A DNA stretch of 64,000 nt, from NCBI RefSeq assembly GCF_039679125.1, contig NZ_CP155551.1, positions 2,542,001 through 2,606,000 of the forward strand, given 5' to 3'. Shown piece after piece: positions 36,530-44,599 of this stretch; position 1 is the first letter of the stretch; the number at the start of each line of letters is the position of its first letter. The DNA is from Blastococcus sp. HT6-4 (GTDB lineage: Bacteria; Actinomycetota; Actinomycetes; Mycobacteriales; Geodermatophilaceae). The position numbers were made by a program, and so were the translations under genes. Below the pieces are notes generated by a model that was not told the origin of the DNA, did no database searches, and was given only the letters and a program-made list of their open reading frames with translations.

Positions 36530-37029
36530 CCGCCGTGACCAACGACCCGCGGGCCGTCGCCGAGACCGTCACCGACCCCGAGCTGCCGGCCCTCACCCTC
36601 GCCGACCTCGGCGTGCTGCGCGACGTCCGCGTGCACGACGGCACCGTCGTCGTCGACATCACCCCCACCTACAGCGGCTGCCCGGCCATGGGCGTCATGC
36701 GCGCCGACCTGCTGCACGCCCTGCACTCGGCCGGGTTCGACGACGTCGAGGTGCGCACCGTGCTCTCCCCCGCGTGGAGCACCGACTGGATCAGCGAGGA
36801 CGGCCGCCGCAAGCTCAGCGCCGCGGGCATCGCGCCGCCCGGCCGCGCGCCCGAGCGCACCGAAGGCCCCGTGCCCCTGCAGCTCGGACCGACCCGGCGG
36901 ACGGCGCCGTGCCCGCTGTGCGGCTCCCCCGACACCGAGGAGCTCAGCGAGTTCGGCGCGACGGCGTGCAAGGCGCTCCGCCGGTGCCGGAGCTGCCGCG
37001 AGCCGTTCGAGCACGTGAAGGAGATCTGA
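36526..37029 (+). CDS. paaD: PaaD, maturation protein of the phenylacetyl-CoA epoxidase
   Basis: 167 residues. An N-terminal MIP18/DUF59 domain has VTDPELPALTLADLGVL and TYSGCPAMGVM with its Cys. A C-terminal zinc-ribbon carries CPLCGSPDTEELSEFGATAC and CRSCREPF. Known PaaD proteins are needed for in vivo activity, probably in Fe-S or diiron assembly. GTG 36526 overlaps the paaC stop (GTGA); ATG of paaE overlaps its stop. Confidence 0.93.
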   Translation: MTAVTNDPRAVAETVTDPELPALTLADLGVLRDVRVHDGTVVVDITPTYSGCPAMGVMRADLLHALHSAGFDDVEVRTVLSPAWSTDWISEDGRRKLSAAGIAPPGRAPERTEGPVPLQLGPTRRTAPCPLCGSPDTEELSEFGATACKALRRCRSCREPFEHVKEI

Positions 37030-38105
37030 TGAGCGCCCCGCCGCGCCGCCGGCCGCAGTTCCACCCGCTGACCGTCGCGGGGGTCGAGCGGCTCACCGAC
37101 GACGCCGTCGCCGTCACCTTCGACGTCCCGCCCGAGCTCGCCGACGACTACGCCTTCCGGCCCGGGCAGGCGCTGACCCTGCGCCGGATCGACGGCGACC
37201 GCGACGAGCGCCGCTCGTACTCCATCTGCGCCCCGATGGGGGCCGCGCCACGGGTCGGCGTCCGGGAGGTCCCGGGCGGGTTCTTCTCCTCCTACCTGGT
37301 GCACGAGGTGCAGCCGGGCGACGAGATCGACGTCCTCCCGCCGTCGGGCACGTTCACCGCCGACCTCTCGCAGCCCGGCGACCACGTCTTCGTCGTCGCC
37401 GGCTCCGGCATCACGCCGGCGCTGTCGCTGGCCGGGACGGTGCTGCGCGACGGCGTGTCCACCGTGACGGTCTTCTACGGCAACCGGCGCACGAACACGG
37501 TCATGTTCGCCGACGAGCTGGCCGACCTGAAGGACCGCTACGGCGCCCGGCTGCAACTGGTGCACGTGCTCTCCCGCGAGCAGCGCGACGCCGAGCTCAC
37601 CAGCGGCCGGCTCGACGGCGACCGGCTGCGCACGCTCGTCGACAACCTGGTCGACGCACCACACGTCGACCACTGGTGGCTGTGCGGGCCGCACGGGATG
37701 GTGCAGGACGCCCGGGAGCTCCTCGCCGGGCTCGGGGTGCCCGCGGAGAAGGTGCACCAGGAGCTGTTCTACGTCGACGACGTCCCACCGGAGCCCGTCC
37801 GGGGTGACGAGGAGACGGTCGACGGGCCGAGCGCCCAGGTGACCGTCGTCCTCGACGGCCGGACGACGACGCTGGCCCTGCCGCGCGACGAGCCGGTGCT
37901 CGACTCGGCGCAGAAGGTGCGCGGCGACCTCCCCTTCGCCTGCAAGGGCGGCGTGTGCGGGACCTGCCGGGCGCGCGTGACCGACGGCGAGGTGACCATG
38001 CGGCGCAACTACGCGCTCGAGCCCGGGGAGGTCGAGGCCGGCTACGTCCTGACCTGCCAGTCGCTGCCGGTCTCCGACGCCGTGACCGTCGACTACGACG
38101 CCTGA
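37029..38105 (+). CDS. paaE: 1,2-phenylacetyl-CoA epoxidase reductase subunit E
   Basis: 358 residues. FAD domain with RRSYSICAPMG (about 60), NAD domain with HVFVVAGSGITPALSLAGT (about 118), and a C-terminal plant-type [2Fe-2S] ferredoxin domain with CKGGVCGTCRARVTDGE and VLTCQS. It passes NADPH electrons to the PaaA diiron site. Last of paaABCDE; hmgA begins 57 bases later and may be read through. Confidence 0.96.
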   Translation: MSAPPRRRPQFHPLTVAGVERLTDDAVAVTFDVPPELADDYAFRPGQALTLRRIDGDRDERRSYSICAPMGAAPRVGVREVPGGFFSSYLVHEVQPGDEIDVLPPSGTFTADLSQPGDHVFVVAGSGITPALSLAGTVLRDGVSTVTVFYGNRRTNTVMFADELADLKDRYGARLQLVHVLSREQRDAELTSGRLDGDRLRTLVDNLVDAPHVDHWWLCGPHGMVQDARELLAGLGVPAEKVHQELFYVDDVPPEPVRGDEETVDGPSAQVTVVLDGRTTTLALPRDEPVLDSAQKVRGDLPFACKGGVCGTCRARVTDGEVTMRRNYALEPGEVEAGYVLTCQSLPVSDAVTVDYDA

Positions 38106-38162
38106 GCCCCGCGGTGGCCCCGCCGCCCGCCCGCTCCATCCCCGCCTGAAGGAGGCATGTCC

Positions 38163-39386
38163 GTGGCGTTCTACCGGCAGGTGGGCGAGGTCCCACCGAA
38201 GCGGCACACCCAGTTCCGCCGGCCCGACGGCGGCCTGTACTCCGAGGAGCTCGTCGGCGAGGAGGGGTTCTCGTCGGACTCCGCGCTGCTCTACCACCGG
38301 GGCATCCCGTCGGCGATCGTCGACGCCCGCCCGTGGGAGCTCCCCGACCAGACGCTGACCCCCAACGCACCGCTGGTGCCGCGGCACCTCAAGCTGCACG
38401 ACCTCTTTCCCGGCGAGGAGGCCACGTCATTCCAGGAGCGCGGGTCCACCGATGCGGTGACCGGCCGGCGGCTCGTGCTGGGCAACGGGGACGTCCGCAT
38501 CTCCTACGCCGTCTCCTCGGTGCCCTCGCCGTACTACCGGAACGCGACCGGTGACGAGTGCGTCTACGTCGAGCGCGGCGCGGCGACGGTGGAGACCTCG
38601 TTCGGCGCCCTCGAGGTGGGCCAGGGCGACTACGTGATCCTGCCGCGGACCACCACGCACCGCTGGGTCCCGACCGGGAACGAGCCGCTGCGGACGTACG
38701 TCGTCGAGGCCAACAGCCACATCGCCCCGCCCAAGCGGTACCTCTCCCGGTACGGGCAGTTCCTCGAGCACGCGCCCTACTGCGAGCGGGACCTGCGCGC
38801 CCCCACCGAGCCGCTGCTGGCCGAGGGCACCGACGTCGAGGTCTACGTCAAGCACCGCGGCGCCGGCCCCGGCGGGCTCGCGGGCACCGTCCACGTCGTC
38901 CCGGAGCACCCCTTCGACGTCGTCGGCTGGGACGGCTGCCTCTACCCGTACGCCTTCAACATCGCCGACTTCGAGCCGATCACCGGCCGGGTCCACCAGC
39001 CGCCGCCGGTGCACCAGGTCTTCGAGGGCCACAACTTCGTGATCTGCAACTTCGTGCCCCGGAAGGTCGACTACCACCCGCAGGCGGTGCCGGTTCCCTA
39101 CTACCACTCCAACGTCGACTCCGACGAGATCATGTTCTACGTCGACGGCGACTACGAGGCCCGCAAGGGGTCCGGCATCGGCAAGGGATCGGTCTCCGTG
39201 CACCCGGGCGGGCACTCGCACGGCCCGCAGCCGGGCGCGGTGGAGCGGTCGCTGGGGATCGAGTACTTCGACGAGCTGGCCGTCATGGTCGACACCTTCC
39301 GGCCGCTGGATCTGGGTGAGGCAGGCGTCGCCGCCGACGACGGGAAGTACGCCTGGACCTGGTCGGGACGGGGCCCGTCGTCGTGA
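38163..39386 (+). CDS. hmgA: Homogentisate 1,2-dioxygenase
   Basis: 407 residues. VAFYRQVGEVPPKRHTQFR at the N-terminus, VYVERGAATVETSFGALEVGQGDYVILPR in the cupin core, VVGWDGCLYPYAFNI, and YYHSNVDSDEIMFYVDGDYEARKGSGIG carrying iron-site residues. It opens the ring of homogentisate to maleylacetoacetate. GTG 38163 is preferred because AAGGAGG is seven bases upstream; the ATG at 38157 is only one base from it. It overlaps fahA by one base. Confidence 0.94.
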   Translation: MAFYRQVGEVPPKRHTQFRRPDGGLYSEELVGEEGFSSDSALLYHRGIPSAIVDARPWELPDQTLTPNAPLVPRHLKLHDLFPGEEATSFQERGSTDAVTGRRLVLGNGDVRISYAVSSVPSPYYRNATGDECVYVERGAATVETSFGALEVGQGDYVILPRTTTHRWVPTGNEPLRTYVVEANSHIAPPKRYLSRYGQFLEHAPYCERDLRAPTEPLLAEGTDVEVYVKHRGAGPGGLAGTVHVVPEHPFDVVGWDGCLYPYAFNIADFEPITGRVHQPPPVHQVFEGHNFVICNFVPRKVDYHPQAVPVPYYHSNVDSDEIMFYVDGDYEARKGSGIGKGSVSVHPGGHSHGPQPGAVERSLGIEYFDELAVMVDTFRPLDLGEAGVAADDGKYAWTWSGRGPSS

Positions 39387-40588
39387 TGACCGGCTGGCTC
39401 GACCTGCCGGCCGACACCGGCTTCGGCCTCGGCAACCTGCCCTACGGCGTCTTCTCCACCGCGGGCACCCGGCCCCGCACCGGGGTGGCGATCGGCGGCT
39501 CGGTCCTCGATCTGCACGGCGTCACCGGCGACGACGCGCACGCCACCGGTTCCCTCAACGCCTTCATGGCCCGGGGCCCGGAGGCGTGGGGGGCGCTGCG
39601 GTCGGACCTGACGGAGTGGCTCACCGACGCGGCGCACCGCGAGCGGGTCGAGCCGCACCTGGTCCCGCAGGGCGAGGTGACGATGCACCTGCCGGTCGAG
39701 GTGGCCGACTACGTCGACTTCTACAGCTCCCGGCACCACGCGGAGAACCTCGGCCGGATGTTCCGCCCGGACTCGGCAGCGCTGACGCCGAACTGGAAGC
39801 ACCTGCCGATCGGCTACCACGGCCGCTCCGGCACGGTGCGGGTCTCCGGCACCCCGGTGGTCCGCCCGTCCGGTCAGCGCAAGGCGCCCACCGACGACGC
39901 TCCCACCTTCGGGCCCTCGCAGCGCCTGGACATCGAGGCGGAGGTCGGCTTCGTCGTCGGCACGCCCTCGGACCTCGGCCGCCCGGTGCCGCTGGGCGCC
40001 TTCCCGGAACACGTGTTCGGCGTCTGCCTGGTCAACGACTGGTCGGCCCGCGACCTGCAGTCCTGGGAGTACGTGCCGCTCGGCCCTTTCCTCGGCAAGT
40101 CGTTCCTCACCTCGGTGTCGCCCTGGGTGGTGCCGCTGGCCGCACTGGACGAGGCCCGCGTGGCCCCGCCCGCCCGCGACCCGAAGCCGCTGCCCTACCT
40201 CGACGACACCGGCAGCGAGCCCTGGGGCCTGGACATCGCCATCGAGGTCCACCTCAACGGCGAGCTGATCTCCTGCCCGCCTTTCGACCTCATGTACTGG
40301 ACGCCGGCGCAGCAGCTCGCGCACATGACCGTCAACGGCGCCAGCCTGCGCACCGGCGACCTGTACGCCTCCGGCACCGTCTCGGGCCCCCGGCCGGACC
40401 AGCGCGGCTCGTTCATCGAGCTCTCCTGGGGCGGGGAGGAGCCGCTCCGGCTCGCCGACGGCTCGACCCGCACCTTCCTCGAGGACGGCGACGTCGTCAC
40501 CCTCACCGCCACCGCGCCGGGAGCCGGCGGCAGGCGGATCTCCCTCGGCGAGGTAACCGGCCGGATCGAGCCGGCATCCGCGCGATGA
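39386..40588 (+). CDS. fahA: Fumarylacetoacetase
   Basis: 400 residues. An N-terminal SH3-like domain precedes the catalytic beta-roll. EVADYVDFYSSRHHAENLGRMFRP, GYHGRSGTVRVSGTPVVRP, IEAEVGFVVGTP and NDWSARDLQSWEYVPLGPF contain the metal and catalytic residues. It splits fumarylacetoacetate into fumarate and acetoacetate. With hmgA it completes homogentisate (tyrosine/phenylacetate-type) degradation; no maleylacetoacetate isomerase is seen here. ATG 39386 overlaps the hmgA stop. Confidence 0.95.
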   Translation: MTGWLDLPADTGFGLGNLPYGVFSTAGTRPRTGVAIGGSVLDLHGVTGDDAHATGSLNAFMARGPEAWGALRSDLTEWLTDAAHRERVEPHLVPQGEVTMHLPVEVADYVDFYSSRHHAENLGRMFRPDSAALTPNWKHLPIGYHGRSGTVRVSGTPVVRPSGQRKAPTDDAPTFGPSQRLDIEAEVGFVVGTPSDLGRPVPLGAFPEHVFGVCLVNDWSARDLQSWEYVPLGPFLGKSFLTSVSPWVVPLAALDEARVAPPARDPKPLPYLDDTGSEPWGLDIAIEVHLNGELISCPPFDLMYWTPAQQLAHMTVNGASLRTGDLYASGTVSGPRPDQRGSFIELSWGGEEPLRLADGSTRTFLEDGDVVTLTATAPGAGGRRISLGEVTGRIEPASAR

Positions 40589-40659
40589 GCACGACCGCAC
40601 CCCACCGCACCGCCACCGACGCCCGCGCGGTGGGCAGGCCTGCTCCCTACGCTGACGTG

Positions 40660-40863
40660 ATGTTCTTCCTCTTCGGTCTCGGCACCAAGCAGAAACCCCT
40701 CGGTCCCGGCGAGACCCGCACCTGCCCGAACTGCCACAACACCACGCGCTGGACCCGCGTCCGGCAGTACAAGCAGTTCTCGCTGTTCTTCGTGCCGGTC
40801 GCCCGCTGGAAGCGCCGGCAGCTCGAGGTGTGCGGCATCTGCGGCACCACCGTCGCGGTCTGA
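40660..40863 (+). CDS. Zinc-ribbon protein, small
   Basis: 67 residues: a hydrophobic start (MFFLFGLGTKQK), then CPNCHNTTRWTRV and CGICGTTVAV, two CxxC pairs forming one zinc ribbon, with QFSLFFVPVARWKRRQ between. Such short proteins are common in actinobacteria and have no known role. ATG 40660 is chosen by homologous length; ATG 40585, overlapping the fahA end, would add 25 residues. It marks the end of the core-like block. Confidence 0.82.
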   Translation: MFFLFGLGTKQKPLGPGETRTCPNCHNTTRWTRVRQYKQFSLFFVPVARWKRRQLEVCGICGTTVAV

Positions 40864-40914
40864 GCCCACTCCCCTGCCGCGTTGCCGAGCGTCGTCGTCG
40901 GTACGCGGATCGCC

Positions 40915-40942
40915 GTCGGAGGCGGACGAGGTCGCCTCCGAC
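40915..40942. terminator. Terminator hairpin
   Basis: Perfect arms GTCGGAGGCG (40915-40924) and CGCCTCCGAC (40933-40942) enclose an eight-base loop. It lies between the convergent zinc-ribbon gene and the TusA-like/ferritin-like gene, touching the latter's stop codon. Confidence 0.8.
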
Positions 40943-42135
40943 TACATGAAGTTGCCCGTGTGGAGCGCAGAGAGCTCCGAGGCTTCGTCGTCCGGGAAAC
41001 CGAGCCTGTGCAGCCGCTGACGCCTGCCGTCGTCCATGGCGCCGTGCAGGTCCTGGACCGCGCGATAGCCGCGAGCGATCGCCTCGGGCGTCCAGGAACC
41101 GGCCGCGAGGAGCACGAGGGAGTCGAAGACGTCCGCATTGAGTCCTGCGGTGTCGGCCAGCGCGTCGTGCCGCCGCTCGACCGCGGCCCGCAGTCGTCCT
41201 CTCAGTGTGGGGTCGAGCCTGCCCTGGTGCTCGAGGTGTGCGACCCCGAACGCCACGTGCCTGGCCTCGTCGACGCGAGCGAGACGGGTGACCTGTCGGG
41301 TCACCGGGTCCGGCGCGTGTTGGTCGAGGAAACCGAGCAACGACAGGAAACTGCCCTCACCGAGCACGGACAGCAGGAACGAGGCGAGGGAGAAGTCCGG
41401 CTCGTCGAGCAGCGAGTGGAGCGAGGCCCGCCCACCGGCCGAGCTCGTCCCCATGTCACTGCCGGTCAACAGGGCGCGACGGGTGAAGATCTCCATGTGG
41501 CGGGCTTCGTCGGCGGCCTGCACCGCGAGCAGTTGGAGCACCTCGTGGAAGTGCGGATGGACTCGGGCCAGCAAGCGGGACGGGATGACCAAGGCGGCCT
41601 TCTCGTTCTCGACGAGGTAGGTCATCACCTGGACGACGGCGGTCTCGATCTCGGGCGCCAGTGGATCCTGGATCGCCCAGTCGACCGCCGTCGCCGGATC
41701 CCACTGGGCGGCCGCCGCGTGGGCGTAGAGGCGAGGTGCGAGATCGGCCCAGACGACGTCCCGATCGGCGATGTCGAAGCCCGGGGTCGGACCACCGGCC
41801 TCCACGAGAGCGCCACGAGCCGCGAGCCCCCAGTTCGCCGGTGGGTGGCGGACGATCCCTGCGGGAGTCGGCCCGCCGGCCCGCTCCGCCCCAGCCCACC
41901 GCCGCTCCTCGGCTTCCCCGCGGACCACGTCGTACCCGCCGTCGGGGTCGACGGAGAATCCGTGGCCCTGGGCCCGGCACCAGGCGCGCAGGTGGACGCC
42001 GAGCGAGGGGTCGGTCCCGCGGACCCGCAGCCGACCGCGGACCGGGAGAGACTGGAGCCCTCGTTGCACCAGCATGTGCGCACCGTTGTCGAAACCGAGC
42101 CGCGCCAGGTCCAGCAGCGCGGCGGGAGCGGTCAC
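40942..42135 (-). CDS. Degenerate TusA-like domain fused to diiron ferritin-like domain
   Basis: 397 residues. Residues about 8-73 follow the TusA/SirA pattern: DLARLGFDNGA, then LPVRGRLRVRGTDPSLGVHL, and AWCRAQGHGFSV matching the TusA WC-x-x-x-GH turn. The catalytic Cys-Pro of true TusA is absent. Residues about 125-305 are a four-helix diiron site with two repeats of carboxylate plus EARH: E176 or E178 with E210-A-R-H213, and E260 with E290-A-R-H293. That is the full ligand set of a ferritin-like oxygenase. The enzyme is thus probably an O2-using diiron protein with an attached sulfur-carrier-like substrate domain. GTG 42135 overlaps the upstream stop (GTGA). Last gene of a three-gene operon; substrate unknown. 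Confidence 0.8.
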   Translation of the reverse strand: MTAPAALLDLARLGFDNGAHMLVQRGLQSLPVRGRLRVRGTDPSLGVHLRAWCRAQGHGFSVDPDGGYDVVRGEAEERRWAGAERAGGPTPAGIVRHPPANWGLAARGALVEAGGPTPGFDIADRDVVWADLAPRLYAHAAAAQWDPATAVDWAIQDPLAPEIETAVVQVMTYLVENEKAALVIPSRLLARVHPHFHEVLQLLAVQAADEARHMEIFTRRALLTGSDMGTSSAGGRASLHSLLDEPDFSLASFLLSVLGEGSFLSLLGFLDQHAPDPVTRQVTRLARVDEARHVAFGVAHLEHQGRLDPTLRGRLRAAVERRHDALADTAGLNADVFDSLVLLAAGSWTPEAIARGYRAVQDLHGAMDDGRRQRLHRLGFPDDEASELSALHTGNFM

Positions 42136-42992
42136 GGCGCGTACCCCGCATCTCCGATCGAGCCGTCCCGGCCATAGAAGCCGCTCTCGTCGACGGCGTC
42201 GACCAATGGGCCGTAACCACTGACTCGACCTCGGCGCCACTCGTGCAACCCCTCCAGATCCATCAGCGGACGCACCTCGGGATCGGCGTACGACATCGAG
42301 AGCAGCAGCTCGATGAAGCGGTGGGTCAGTTCGGAAGGGCCGGTGTCGACCGTCGTCATCGTGCAGTGGTCGAAGACCGGTGTCTGCGCCAGCACCCGCG
42401 TCGTCTCGCTCGGCAGGACGCCCTCCTGGAGGAAGAGCAGGTGGTTGCCGTCGATCATGCAGGCGGCATCCACTTCCCCGGCCATCAACGCCCGGGCAGC
42501 GTCTCGTTCGCCGCCGATGTGGTCGCCGTGAAGACCGACCCCGACGTCGAAGTGGTGGACGGACAGGTCGTTGTCCGGATCCAGGTCGCTGGCCCGCAGG
42601 AGTGACAGCGGCAGCAGCGTGGCCTGCGGTGAGTCGATGGCACCCGTACCCACCGACCGTCCCTTCAGGTCCGTGACCGAGGTGATGCCGGAGTCGGTGC
42701 GGACCACGATCACCGAGGTGAGGTCCTGATCCGTGTCGCGCATGACCGTCGAGCGGACCGTGCGTCCCCTGGCAGCGGCCAGACGGTCGGCCCGTATCCA
42801 CGCAAGGGGTGAGTTCCATGCGGCGTCCAGGTGACCGGCGACGAGGTCCTCGACCTGGCGCTCGTAGTGGGAGTAGAGGACGAAGTCGAACGGCAGGCCC
42901 GCGGCGCGGAACCACCTGCGAAACCCCTCCCAGATCGTCACGACCTTGGCGTCGTACGCGACGGCACCCATCACGAGCACGTCCCCAGGCAT
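42132..42992 (-). CDS. PhnD-like substrate-binding protein without signal peptide
   Basis: 286 residues. The two-lobed binding-protein fold of the PhnD (phosphate/phosphite/phosphonate) family shows in HYERQVEDLVAGHLDAAWNSPLAW, SVIVVRTDSGITSVTDLKGR, then SVGTGAIDSPQATLLPLSLL. It begins MPGDVLVMGAVAYDAK, with no secretion signal or lipobox, and no ABC permease or ATPase is near, so it is likely cytoplasmic and not part of a transporter. It may be an enzyme, like THI5-type proteins of the same fold, or a substrate-presenting subunit. ATG 42992 overlaps the dehydrogenase stop (TGATG), and its end overlaps the TusA-like/ferritin gene. Confidence 0.82.
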   Translation of the reverse strand: MPGDVLVMGAVAYDAKVVTIWEGFRRWFRAAGLPFDFVLYSHYERQVEDLVAGHLDAAWNSPLAWIRADRLAAARGRTVRSTVMRDTDQDLTSVIVVRTDSGITSVTDLKGRSVGTGAIDSPQATLLPLSLLRASDLDPDNDLSVHHFDVGVGLHGDHIGGERDAARALMAGEVDAACMIDGNHLLFLQEGVLPSETTRVLAQTPVFDHCTMTTVDTGPSELTHRFIELLLSMSYADPEVRPLMDLEGLHEWRRGRVSGYGPLVDAVDESGFYGRDGSIGDAGYAP

Positions 42993-44155
42993 CAGGCGTC
43001 CGCCCCGTCGAACAGCGGCAAGCCGAGGCTGATCCGGCCGACGAAGTCCTGGAGGGCCGCGGTCGTGGGTGCCATGACGCGTGCCGCGAGCGTGTCACGG
43101 AAGCGGCGCTCGACTCCCAGTTCCTTGCGGAAGGCTGCACCGCCGCAGAGCTTCATCACCCCGTCCGCGACGTCGGAGGCCGCCTCCGCGGCGACCGCCT
43201 TGACCTCCAGCACACGGAGCGTGCCGTCGCCCCGTCCGGAGGCCAGTGCCGCCAGGGTGTCGGCGAGGAAGGCCTCGACGCCGTCGACGACCATCCGAAG
43301 CCGGGCGAACTCGGCACGCGCCACCGGTTGTTCCGCGAGCGAGGCGCCGAGATGCTCCAACCGGGTGTGCGTGAGATGCGTCGACGCGTCAGCGAGGAGC
43401 GCCCGCATCAGCCCCAGGGAGAAGGCGGCGTTGCCCACGAGGAACGTGGGCAGTGCCGTGGCCAGCGCAATGGTCAACCCCTCACCGTCATGTCCCAACT
43501 GCGCGTCGGTGGCCACTCGAACGCCTCGGGCCTGGATCGGCCGGGAGGAGTTCCCGCGGAGCCCCACGCCGTCGAACGGTCCACTGATGGTCAGTCCGGG
43601 AGCGTCCGCCGGCACGAACCAGAGGGTCATCGGTCCCTTGGCGCGAACCGGGCGGCTGGACCACACGTAGCTGTCGGCCTCACCCGCCGAAGTCACCCAG
43701 CTCTTGGTCGCGTCGAGCTGGACGTGGTCGGCGTGCGGTGTCGCGCTGCTCATCGGCGCCCAGAAGTGGCTACGTGACCCCGGTTCCGAGAAGGCCAGCG
43801 TGCTGACGTGTTCACCTCGGGCGATCGCCCGCCGGACCTCCTCGGGCCCGTGCGCCTCCAGCACGGCGCTCGCCGCGTAGTGCATGAGCAGAACCATCGC
43901 CGCTGACCCGTCGGCCGCTGCGACCCGCTCGACCACCGCAGCCATGTCCGCCAGCGATCCACCGTGCCCACCGACCTCGCGGGAACTCAGGAGACCGAGA
44001 GCTCCCGCCCGCGCCAGCGCATCGAGGCTGGCTCGGGGGAAGGTGCCGGTGGCGTCGATGGCGACCGCCTCGGGGCCCACCGTGTCGGCGAGGGCAGCGG
44101 CCAGTCGGCTGGACAGGTCCGACGTGGGACCCTCAACGATGGGGGTGGCGGTCAT
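42992..44155 (-). CDS. Acyl-CoA-dehydrogenase-like flavoprotein
   Basis: 387 residues, complete ACAD architecture: helical N-terminus (LGLLSSREVGGHGGSLADMAAVVERVAAADGSAAMVLLMHYAA), beta domain (ALAFSEPGS-like region STLAFSEPGSRSHFW; SWVTSAGEADSYVW) and C-terminal helical domain ending DTLAARVMAPTTAALQDFVGR. The segment VMAPT (about 360-364) occupies the place of Y-x-G-T with the catalytic Glu in classical enzymes, which here is Ala. So an altered reaction, such as flavin-based oxygenation or a base at another site, is possible. First gene of the operon with the PhnD-like and ferritin-like genes. ATG 44155. Confidence 0.85.
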   Translation of the reverse strand: MTATPIVEGPTSDLSSRLAAALADTVGPEAVAIDATGTFPRASLDALARAGALGLLSSREVGGHGGSLADMAAVVERVAAADGSAAMVLLMHYAASAVLEAHGPEEVRRAIARGEHVSTLAFSEPGSRSHFWAPMSSATPHADHVQLDATKSWVTSAGEADSYVWSSRPVRAKGPMTLWFVPADAPGLTISGPFDGVGLRGNSSRPIQARGVRVATDAQLGHDGEGLTIALATALPTFLVGNAAFSLGLMRALLADASTHLTHTRLEHLGASLAEQPVARAEFARLRMVVDGVEAFLADTLAALASGRGDGTLRVLEVKAVAAEAASDVADGVMKLCGGAAFRKELGVERRFRDTLAARVMAPTTAALQDFVGRISLGLPLFDGADA

Positions 44156-44599
44156 GTCGGAAGCCTGCCGCGCTGCCGAGCGAGGGGCCAGAGCCGCGAT
44201 CGCCGTTGAACCCTGAACGCGATCGGCCGACCGCTGCCGGCCGCGCAGACGCCGTCGCTACACCGCCCGGCTGGAGCCGACTCTGCCTCACGGGGCTGCC
44301 GGCCTCGTCGGTTGGACGTCGGCGCGAGACTCCTGCCCCCGGGTCCGCCGACGAGACCCTGCCTGCCGTCGCCGTCGCTCGGTGTCACCGACCACGACGA
44401 CGATGGTCACCGATCGCCCCGGACCGCGGAGCCCGGTCGAGGTGAGGCGCTGGGCGGTCCACGTGCTGCTCAGGAAGGCGTGCTCCGGTCGTCCTCGGTC
44501 GGCGTCCGGCGGCCGGCGGCCGGGCACCGCCTGGGAGTTCCTCGTGCTCGGGCGCCCGATCGGGGGCGCACCTCACCGCCGGGTCTCGCTCGCCCGGAC
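44156..44599. other. Intergenic, no gene recognised
   Basis: 444 bases between the ACAD-like start and the MFS stop, all genes on the minus strand. Short open frames exist on both strands but look like GC-rich chance frames without protein character. The promoter of the ACAD operon should lie here near 44156-44300; I cannot point to a convincing -10/-35. Confidence 0.6.

Noticed and set aside
44206-44445. Possible small gene in the spacer between ACAD-like and MFS genes
   Set aside because: No ribosome site, no hydrophobic or motif pattern, and an equally long frame on the other strand.
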